Source: Saprospiraceae bacterium UBA7687 (GTDB taxonomy: Bacteria; Bacteroidota; Bacteroidia; Chitinophagales; Saprospiraceae). Taken from it: a stretch of DNA of 22,209 nt. The translations under genes were made by a program, and so were the position numbers. Positions 1 to 6,016 of the stretch are shown in pieces. Every line of letters starts with the position of its first letter. Positions within the stretch are counted from its first letter, which is position 1. The notes under the pieces were generated by a model. The model did not search any database. It saw nothing but the letters and a program-made list of their open reading frames with translations, and was not told the origin of the DNA. Location: the NCBI GenBank assembly GCA_002482845.1, contig DLGT01000114.1:1-22209 (forward strand). The letters run 5' to 3'.

Positions 1-944
1 GAGATACCAACCGATCTTTTTTGTTGTTTTAGGAAGTGTTTGCCCGCATCGATGAGTACGGATTTTGGCACTAAACCCACGAGTTCTGAGCCAGTGACCC
101 TGAGACCACGAGACTGAGCACTTTTGCAACATTCGTCAAATGCAATGTGTAATGGTGTCTCATTGATATTCGTGAGATTCATGGATATCTGCGCAATACC
201 ATATTCTTCTATGAACCAACCGATGGCTTTGACTGATTTACAAGCGCCAGGTATTCTAATAGGTTCTCCTGATGCATCAAGTACGTTTTTACCCTTAGCA
301 TCTGTTTTGATACGTCCATTTTCACGCACATCAAAGGCTACGGAATTTGCTCTGCGTACGGATGTCGTATTTAGATTTACATTATAAGCTACAAGAAAAT
401 CCCTTGCACCAATGACTGTAGCGCCTGCTCGTTCATTGAAGGTATTGGTCCCATAATCTGGATACCATTTTGGGTCTTTGAGTTTTGCTGCCATACCTTC
501 GTATTCACCTGCTCGGATGATAGCGAGATTTTGTCTTTCAGGCTTGGTAGCAGCAGATTCGTACATAAATATGGGAATATCTAGCGTCTCGCCTACTCTT
601 TTACCCAGTTCGTGTGCATAAGCAGCTGTTTCTTCCATGGTGATACCAGATATAGGAATCAATGGACAGACATCTGTGGCACCCATTCTTGGATGTTCGC
701 CACTATGTTTAGACATATCGATGATTTCGGCTGCTTTTTTGATGGCTTGATAAGCTGCTTCTATTACTGTCTTTGGATGACCTACAAATGTGACGACGGT
801 ACGATTGGTCGCTTTGCCTGGATCTACATCTAGGAGTCTCACGCCATCTATTTTTTCTATTTCGTCTGTTATTTGACGTATGATGGTCATATCTCTACCT
901 TCGCTAAAGTTAGGTACACATTCTATGATTTGATTAGTATTCAT
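1..944 (-). CDS. ftcD: Glutamate formimidoyltransferase (3' end beyond window)
   Basis: Transfers the formimino group of N-formimino-L-glutamate to tetrahydrofolate, the last step of one route of histidine breakdown. It is a cytoplasmic enzyme. Translating the minus strand from ATG at 944 gives 314 residues without a stop. Near the N-terminus is ECVPNFSEG (about 8-16), then NRTVVTFVGHP (47-57), and at 80-94 the signature HSGEHPRMGATDVCP; His84 aligns with the catalytic His82 of mammalian FTCD. RAGEYEGM and the late ELVGLVPKS segment also match the family. The transferase part alone is about 300-325 residues, so whether a cyclodeaminase domain follows cannot be seen. There is no Shine-Dalgarno sequence, as is usual in Bacteroidota. 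The J-domain gene ends 30 nt upstream on the same strand, so co-transcription is possible. No other histidine-utilisation gene is visible. Family identity is secure. Confidence 0.95.
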   Translation of the reverse strand, partial: MNTNQIIECVPNFSEGRDMTIIRQITDEIEKIDGVRLLDVDPGKATNRTVVTFVGHPKTVIEAAYQAIKKAAEIIDMSKHSGEHPRMGATDVCPLIPISGITMEETAAYAHELGKRVGETLDIPIFMYESAATKPERQNLAIIRAGEYEGMAAKLKDPKWYPDYGTNTFNERAGATVIGARDFLVAYNVNLNTTSVRRANSVAFDVRENGRIKTDAKGKNVLDASGEPIRIPGACKSVKAIGWFIEEYGIAQISMNLTNINETPLHIAFDECCKSAQSRGLRVTGSELVGLVPKSVLIDAGKHFLKQQKRSVGI

Positions 945-974
945 TTGCAAATTTGGTTAGGTATAAATTAAAAT

Positions 975-2108
975 TTAGAATCTATATGAACTAAAAAAGT
1001 TGATAAAGTCGTCCATTGGGTCTCTGTAATATTTTTGCGCTAGTAGTTTGATAAATTTTTTGACATCATTTCTTGGACTACTTTTGATGATGTCTATTTC
1101 TTTTTTAGTATTTCTTATTTCTCTTTCGACACTTTCTTTTTGAAGTGTTAGCCTCAGCATACCTCTATCTACTTTGTCAGTGACGTAGGAATTCACATGT
1201 TTGAATCGTGGGTGATATCTCAATTCTGCTTTCTGTTGTCTTAGCTTTTTGGCTTGTTCTTTGAGCAATTGAATATAGATAGCTGCCACGTCTTCTTTGA
1301 TATTAGCAAGTCTCTCTTCGGTGTTTTTGAGCCATTGTGTTTCTATGACGAGCATGGTGATGATGTCTTTATCTTCGTAAGCTTTGGTGACTTGTTTCAT
1401 CACTTCTTCCTTTTCGAGTTTGAGTTTTGGATCGGTCTCGCTGTCGGGATGAAGGATTTTTGCCAATGAAAGATAGACGCTACGAAGGTTTTTATTTTTT
1501 AATTCATCCTGCATTTTATCGAGCGCTTCTGCTTCAAGCTGTTTTTTTGTTTTTTTTCTGGATGTTTTCCTTTCTATTTTTTCTGATTCGTATTTTTGTT
1601 TGGCTTCATGCACTTTTTCGTAAAACTTCTCTGCAGATGCAGGATCATCCATGTCCAAATCACTAAAATCCATGTCGATACCCATAGATTTCATAAATGC
1701 AAACATATCTTCGAGTTGTTCTTCCTTAGCTTCTTTGATCTCTTCATCGTAATTGGCATCGGTCCACTTTTCGAAAATGGCTTTAGTAATATCATCAGGT
1801 GTAAGATGCTCAAATGAATCTGATATCAATTCTGGAATGATGACTTCTAGTTCATTGATGGTGGTTTTAGGCAATTTGTCCCCTTCAGACATTTCGTCTA
1901 ATGCGATGGCCATATCTAGCTGTGATCTGCAAAGTGCCGCTTTAACTGGAATGATGTTTTTAATATAATAATCAGAAAATATCTCCAGTTTTTTTTCTTC
2001 ATTAGTCAGTTCCATTCTTAGTTTTTCTATAGAATGTACCAATTTATTAAACACAATATGTTTTGGCGAAAGACTTGGGTTGGTCTTAATATGGATGACT
2101 GAGTTCAT
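975..2108 (-). CDS. Atypical J-domain (DnaJ-like) protein
   Basis: Predicted 377-residue cytoplasmic protein, highly charged and helical, with no signal peptide or membrane segment. Residues 209-255 look like a J domain: a helix VYLSLAKILHPD ending in the HPD motif (220-222), followed by a helix (KEEVMKQVTKAYED) resembling helix III. HPD is the motif by which J-proteins stimulate Hsp70 (DnaK) ATPase. Unlike DnaJ, the J domain sits in the middle: before it lies an acidic Met/Asp-rich stretch (about 135-160) and a Lys/Glu-rich coiled-coil-like region (160-205), and after it a second coiled-coil-like tail. There is no Gly/Phe region and no zinc-finger Cys motif, so it would be a class C J-protein. 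The client and role are unknown. It precedes ftcD by 30 nt on the same strand. A TAATTTTG box lies 33 nt upstream of the ATG. Confidence 0.75.
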   Translation of the reverse strand: MNSVIHIKTNPSLSPKHIVFNKLVHSIEKLRMELTNEEKKLEIFSDYYIKNIIPVKAALCRSQLDMAIALDEMSEGDKLPKTTINELEVIIPELISDSFEHLTPDDITKAIFEKWTDANYDEEIKEAKEEQLEDMFAFMKSMGIDMDFSDLDMDDPASAEKFYEKVHEAKQKYESEKIERKTSRKKTKKQLEAEALDKMQDELKNKNLRSVYLSLAKILHPDSETDPKLKLEKEEVMKQVTKAYEDKDIITMLVIETQWLKNTEERLANIKEDVAAIYIQLLKEQAKKLRQQKAELRYHPRFKHVNSYVTDKVDRGMLRLTLQKESVEREIRNTKKEIDIIKSSPRNDVKKFIKLLAQKYYRDPMDDFINFFSSYRF

Positions 2109-2140
2109 ATTGATTTGAAGATGTATTTTAAAAACTTACG

Positions 2141-2148
2141 CAAAATTA
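2141..2148 (-). promoter_or_regulatory. -7-like box for the J-domain gene
   Basis: On the minus strand this reads TAATTTTG, an exact match to the Bacteroidota -7 consensus TAnnTTTG, 33 nt upstream of the ATG at 2108. No convincing -33 TTG/TTTG lies at 17-23 nt spacing, so this rests on the -7 box and its position only. Confidence 0.4.
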
Positions 2149-2212
2149 AGGATTTATATACCGTTAAATATTAATTTTATAAACATATTTCCATTATTGA
2201 AATAAAAATAAC

Positions 2213-2220
2213 TAATTTTG
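2213..2220 (+). promoter_or_regulatory. -7-like box for the 2270 gene
   Basis: TAATTTTG matches the Bacteroidota -7 consensus and lies about 50 nt before the ATG at 2270, in the divergent gap with the J-domain gene. No clear -33 element is seen. Confidence 0.4.
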
Positions 2221-2269
2221 GATTCGCTTTGATAAGGGAAGATCACATAAAGAAAATAACAAGTACAAC

Positions 2270-2773
2270 ATGCATTTGCATCATTTTTTTAGGATAATAT
2301 TTATTTACTTTATTTTCATTAACAGATTATATTCACAAGATATTGCTTTTGAATATATTAATCCTGACAATTTGTTTTCGAAAATTAAAATGTCTCAAAA
2401 AGCTTGTGTGATACAGTATTGGGTGCCAAGTTGCCCCTCTGCTGAGCTAAAATTGGTAGAGTATTCACGACTTGTAGATCTATATGGGGAATCTGTTGAT
2501 TTTTATTTTATAGGATTGACTAAAAATATTAATTTCCTAGAAGGAGTGAGAAAACACAATAATCTTCACTCGAGCATTTATTTGTTAGACACATTAACAT
2601 TTGGTGCAGATTTATTTGATAAGAAGAAGAATTTCAATCTAGAGGTTAAGAAGTATTTTGGTAATAAAAGGAAAAAAGATTTTATTACCGCATACATTGA
2701 TGAAAAAAGTAGAAAATATTCAAATAGCTTAGAAATTGATGAGAAGAGAATTAAGAAAATGTTAAAACATTAA
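2270..2773 (+). CDS. Exported thioredoxin-fold-like protein, one-cysteine active site
   Basis: A 167-residue protein. Residues 1-22 form a signal peptide or N-terminal anchor (long Phe/Ile stretch, likely cleaved near YSQ), so it is probably periplasmic. Residues 45-80 look like the beta-alpha-beta start of a thioredoxin fold: ACVIQYWVPSCPSAELKLVE, where WVPSCPSA (51-58) sits where TlpA/ResA proteins have WxxWCxxC. The first cysteine (Cys55) is kept and the second is replaced by Ala58, so normal dithiol exchange is not expected. Cys46 is the only other cysteine. The C-terminus is very Lys-rich. The protein and its DNA are more AT- and Lys/Asn/Phe-rich than the housekeeping genes nearby. It is followed 73 nt later by a beta-barrel-like gene on the same strand. 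The fold call rests on a short motif and could be wrong; the protein is otherwise unrecognised. Confidence 0.6.
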   Translation: MHLHHFFRIIFIYFIFINRLYSQDIAFEYINPDNLFSKIKMSQKACVIQYWVPSCPSAELKLVEYSRLVDLYGESVDFYFIGLTKNINFLEGVRKHNNLHSSIYLLDTLTFGADLFDKKKNFNLEVKKYFGNKRKKDFITAYIDEKSRKYSNSLEIDEKRIKKMLKH

Positions 2774-2846
2774 TATATGTAAGCTAAAGGCAGCATTTTT
2801 AACTACTCACCGTTTAAACGTTAAGTAATTTTTTAAAAAAATCGAT

Positions 2847-3470
2847 ATGAAAAGATTAGTCTTACTGATTTTACTTTTATGTTTTTCTTATTGTAGCAAT
2901 ACACAAATAGTAATTGCGCTTGAAGCTGGGATCTATTACAGACCCTATTTATGGAATGTACAGTCCAATGGTGTCGTACAAAAGAAAATTGATTTTTATG
3001 TAGGTTTAATGGGAGAAGTAAAACTAATGCCCAAGATATATGCACAGACGAGAATGGCTTATGTATTTAAGAATAAAGCAGAGTCTGGCGAAATTCGAAC
3101 GTTCCGTCCTGACTTACAAAATGCGTCTTTAACAAATAAGGAATTGACCTTTAATGTGGATGTATTATATGAACCTATAAAAAACAGTAAAATTGGACTA
3201 GGTATAGGTATGATTCATAAATTGAATTCTCAAGTAAGCGAGAATTTCTATTATAAAGACCCACTAATAAAATATTTTAGCCCTAGTGTATTATATAACG
3301 CGTCCGTGGTTGTAAATCATAATTGGGGAAGATTTGGGCTTAATTTTAGATATTTTTATCTCTTTAGGTCTGAATATATTAATAGTATCTATTCGGGAAT
3401 ACTAAATGATAAGTCAGGAATGACAATGGGATTTAATTTTAAACTATTGGGTTACAAAAAGCAGAAATAA
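2847..3470 (+). CDS. Exported small beta-barrel-like protein of unknown function
   Basis: A 207-residue protein with an N-terminal signal peptide (about 1-19, hydrophobic LVLLILLLCFSY). Cys16 is preceded by FSY rather than a proper lipobox, so lipidation is uncertain. The mature part is made of alternating short beta-strand-like stretches rich in Tyr, Phe, Asn and Gly (for example KIGLGIGMIHKL, GRFGLNFRYFYLF) and ends in MTMGFNFKLLGY, as in small outer-membrane barrels of Bacteroidota. No enzymatic motif is seen. It follows the thioredoxin-like gene, and the two look like a lineage-specific pair. Location in the outer membrane is inferred from composition, not from a recognised family. Confidence 0.6.
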   Translation: MKRLVLLILLLCFSYCSNTQIVIALEAGIYYRPYLWNVQSNGVVQKKIDFYVGLMGEVKLMPKIYAQTRMAYVFKNKAESGEIRTFRPDLQNASLTNKELTFNVDVLYEPIKNSKIGLGIGMIHKLNSQVSENFYYKDPLIKYFSPSVLYNASVVVNHNWGRFGLNFRYFYLFRSEYINSIYSGILNDKSGMTMGFNFKLLGYKKQK

Positions 3471-3611
3471 GTGTTGTTTGATGCAAGCTTAACTCAAATG
3501 GATTTGATATTCTGAATTTTAATTCTCTACTTAAAACGTCAAAATTAAAGAATAATGTTGGCTACTCGAAAATTTATCAACCTAATTTAGATTTTCCATC
3601 ATAAATTGAAA

Positions 3612-3630
3612 TACTTTTGGTGTAATTTTG
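3612..3630 (+). promoter_or_regulatory. Two overlapping-range -7-like boxes before 3643
   Basis: TACTTTTG (3612-3619) and TAATTTTG (3623-3630) both match TAnnTTTG and are 11 nt apart. They lie 13-31 nt upstream of the ATG at 3643. No TTG is found at the usual -33 spacing for either. Either or both could place a transcript start just before the gene. Confidence 0.4.
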
Positions 3631-3642
3631 GTTTAATACATT

Positions 3643-5082
3643 ATGATAGGAATAGTAAACAAGTATAGTTTTATCTTTTTTCTGATAGCAAGCTCAATTT
3701 GTTATGGTCAAAAAGTGACAGTTTCTAATGAAATAAACGTCAGAAACAATTACTCTTATGAAGTTCTGCCCAATATTGGCGACCATATTTTATTCTACCA
3801 TGACCGTGGTTTTGAACAAAACTTCGAAATATTTGACCAGAATCTTCGATATAAAACGGCAAGACAGCCTGAATTTGAGAAAAAAAATATTCGCCCTATT
3901 GGCATTACACCTTTGGATTCTGCATTTAACTTTTACTATACATATAAAGATGAAGGCGTTACCTACATTCGAGTCAATCAATATGACAAATATATTTCGT
4001 TAATAGATTCTTCTACACTATTATCTAAAGTTAGAAAATCAGTGGCAGGTAATCCTCGTTTTGCATTTTCAAAAGATAAGTCTAAAGTAGTCATTTTCAC
4101 GCCTGATGATCGAAATTTAATTATCCAGCTTGTAGATAATATAAATTTGACAACTATTTATGAGTTTACAATTACGGTCAAAGATTTTAACTTCAAAACG
4201 GATTTTGAAAAATTAGTAGTGGGTAATGATGGACAATTATTTATAATAGGTCGTGCATCTTCTTTTTGGAATAAAAAAAGCGAACAGAGCTTCACTCTTA
4301 TCAAAATCAAAAGCCCTCAAGATATTTCTTTGCATATATTCACACCTGAAGCTGATATTATCACGGACTTAATGATGGATTTTGATGAAAGAAATCAAAA
4401 ACTCGTTTTGGCAGGTTTTACTAGTTATGGAGATGAAGGTCGAGCTAATGGATATTTTGGGTTTTCGATCTCTCCGACAGAGCTCCCAGAAGATGCTGAG
4501 ATCCTGATAAATAGATTTTCAATGGAATTTATGGCGGATGTGTCTGGAAAAAAGCCAGGAAAAATAAAAGAATTAGAGAATTTTGTGATAAAAGATGTGA
4601 TCGTAAGAAATGATGGTGGTGTGATCATTGTGTCTGAAATGGTCAAAGAGTTTACTAGGAGGTCACAAATGAACACACCTGGACAATTTGGTGATTATTT
4701 TCCACCACGTGGATTTATAGACTATTATCATGAAGATCTCATCCTTTTTGCAACCTATGCAGATGGTAAGGAACATTGGAAAAAGATATTGTTCAAAAAA
4801 CAATTTTCTCAAGATGATGATGGGATATATTCATCTTATTTTCTTTTCAAAACGCCATCTAGACTTCGACTGATCTACAATGATGAAATAAAAAATGCCA
4901 ATACAGTAAGCGAATATGTGCTAGACCCTACAGGTGATGCCGAGAGGAAAAGCGTATTGAGTACAGAATACCAAAATTTAAAACTCAGATTTAGAGATGG
5001 TATTCAGATAGGACCACAAAGTATCATAGTGCCTAGTGAGAAAAGCTGGAAGATCAACCTTGTCAAAATCGATTTTGATTGA
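3643..5082 (+). CDS. Exported 479-residue protein, possible beta-propeller
   Basis: Residues 1-22 are a signal peptide (YSFIFFLIASSICYGQ). The rest is soluble-looking and beta-rich, with short recurring blocks of the type NDGQLFIIG (195-203), KLVLAGFTSYGDEG (253-266), NDGGVIIVSE (323-332) and an ATYADGKEHWKKI block (370-382). Such blocks are typical of beta-propellers that track output values, and proteins with this look are common in Bacteroidota. There is no type IX sorting tail and no lipobox, so a periplasmic or membrane-associated location is likely. No catalytic motif is seen and no specific function can be given. The gene is followed, 98 nt later, by the FtsE-type ATPase on the same strand. 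Whether they share a transcript is open, because a weak -7-like box lies between them. Confidence 0.7.
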   Translation: MIGIVNKYSFIFFLIASSICYGQKVTVSNEINVRNNYSYEVLPNIGDHILFYHDRGFEQNFEIFDQNLRYKTARQPEFEKKNIRPIGITPLDSAFNFYYTYKDEGVTYIRVNQYDKYISLIDSSTLLSKVRKSVAGNPRFAFSKDKSKVVIFTPDDRNLIIQLVDNINLTTIYEFTITVKDFNFKTDFEKLVVGNDGQLFIIGRASSFWNKKSEQSFTLIKIKSPQDISLHIFTPEADIITDLMMDFDERNQKLVLAGFTSYGDEGRANGYFGFSISPTELPEDAEILINRFSMEFMADVSGKKPGKIKELENFVIKDVIVRNDGGVIIVSEMVKEFTRRSQMNTPGQFGDYFPPRGFIDYYHEDLILFATYADGKEHWKKILFKKQFSQDDDGIYSSYFLFKTPSRLRLIYNDEIKNANTVSEYVLDPTGDAERKSVLSTEYQNLKLRFRDGIQIGPQSIIVPSEKSWKINLVKIDFD

Positions 5083-5180
5083 TAAACCTGTAAGTGATCA
5101 AGATTGAGGATCATTCATTTTCAATATATTAAACTTATTTTCTTGCTTTTTAATATCTTTACGCTAAAATTTATACCATA

Positions 5181-5858
5181 TTGGATAATTCATTTGTACT
5201 CGAATTTGATGACGTAGATATTTATCAAGAACAAAACCTTGTGCTAAGCAAAGTTGATTTCAAGCTTGCTCCTGCTGAGACATGTTATATCATCGGCAAA
5301 TCAGGAAGCGGCAAGACCAGTTTTCTGAAGACTATTTACGGCAGTATTCCTTTAGTTTCAGGAAAGGCTACAGTGGCAGGATTTGAATTAAATGGACTGG
5401 ACCCTAAACAAATTCCTTTTCTACGAAGAAAACTAGGTATGGTTTTTCAGGATTTTATTTTGTTTGAAGATTGGTCTGTTGGTAAAAATCTAATGTACAT
5501 TCTAGAAGCCACTGGTTGGAAAGATCGTGGACAAATGACAGCTAGGGTACTCCAAGTGTTAGAAATGGTAGGTCTTAATGGTTACGAGAAAAAACCTGTG
5601 ACATCGCTTTCTGGTGGTGAGCAACAACGTGTAGTCATCGCACGGTCATTACTTAATAATCCACCCATCATCATAGCTGACGAACCTACAGGAAATTTAG
5701 ATCCCGATACAAGTGACGAAATTTTATATTTACTTAACAGACTCTCGAGAGAATTTGGAACTTCCATCATTATTGCGACGCATGATTATAGATTGATCCA
5801 GAAATTTCCTGCTCGTGTCTACAAATGTGAAGGCGGAAGGATCACTGAAATAGGATAA
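5181..5858 (+). CDS. ftsE: FtsE-type ABC transporter ATP-binding protein (TTG start)
   Basis: Cytoplasmic ATPase that normally pairs with the membrane protein FtsX to control peptidoglycan hydrolysis at division. All ABC motifs are intact in 225 residues: Walker A GKSGSGKT (39-46), Q-loop Gln90 in GMVFQDF, signature LSGGEQQR (143-150), Walker B plus D-loop IIIADEPTGNLDP (163-175) and H-loop His201. The RRKLGMVFQDF segment and the 225-residue length fit FtsE better than LolD or MacB. No ATG is available in frame: a stop lies at 5151-5153, and between it and 5181 only ATT and ATA occur, so TTG at 5181 is the best start. No ftsX is adjacent; the next gene is convergent. A related role as the ATPase of another FtsX-like permease cannot be excluded. 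Confidence 0.85.
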   Translation: MDNSFVLEFDDVDIYQEQNLVLSKVDFKLAPAETCYIIGKSGSGKTSFLKTIYGSIPLVSGKATVAGFELNGLDPKQIPFLRRKLGMVFQDFILFEDWSVGKNLMYILEATGWKDRGQMTARVLQVLEMVGLNGYEKKPVTSLSGGEQQRVVIARSLLNNPPIIIADEPTGNLDPDTSDEILYLLNRLSREFGTSIIIATHDYRLIQKFPARVYKCEGGRITEIG

Positions 5859-5923
5859 GTGAGATACAATATTGTTCTTAGATTATAAACCTAAAAAAGT
5901 GAGACGTTTTTACTAACCCATGG

Positions 5924-5939
5924 TTTGCGAGGACGCAAA
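5924..5939. repeat. Short hairpin between convergent ftsE and copper ATPase genes
   Basis: TTTGCG (5924-5929), loop AGGA, CGCAAA (5934-5939): a perfect 6-bp stem with a 4-nt loop. CTAA at 5913-5916 and TTAG at 5942-5945 could add an outer stem. It lies between two converging genes, so it could be a two-way terminator, but no T-run follows. The TGCGAGGA core resembles small dispersed palindromes remembered from other bacterial genomes; this was not checked. Confidence 0.5.
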
Positions 5940-5959
5940 GCTTAGTTTAGTGTGAACAG

Positions 5960-6016
5960 CTACGAACTACCTACTAGCTACCAACTTCCCACTACTAACT
6001 ATACGCTACAAGCTAC
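5960..6016. repeat. Degenerate CTAC-word repeat reaching into a stop codon
   Basis: Seven CTAC words in 57 nt (GTAG on the minus strand), spaced unevenly at roughly 4-18 nt and linked by ACTA/CCAA-like filler. The last word (6013-6016) overlaps the TAG stop of the ATPase gene at 6013-6015. It is not an exact tandem array. Confidence 0.55.

Noticed and set aside
124..833. Plus-strand open frames of 73-87 codons
   Set aside because: They lie opposite the well-supported ftcD frame and have no recognisable protein features.
2833..3045. Minus-strand 70-codon frame
   Set aside because: Opposite a signal-peptide-bearing gene and without start signals or known features.
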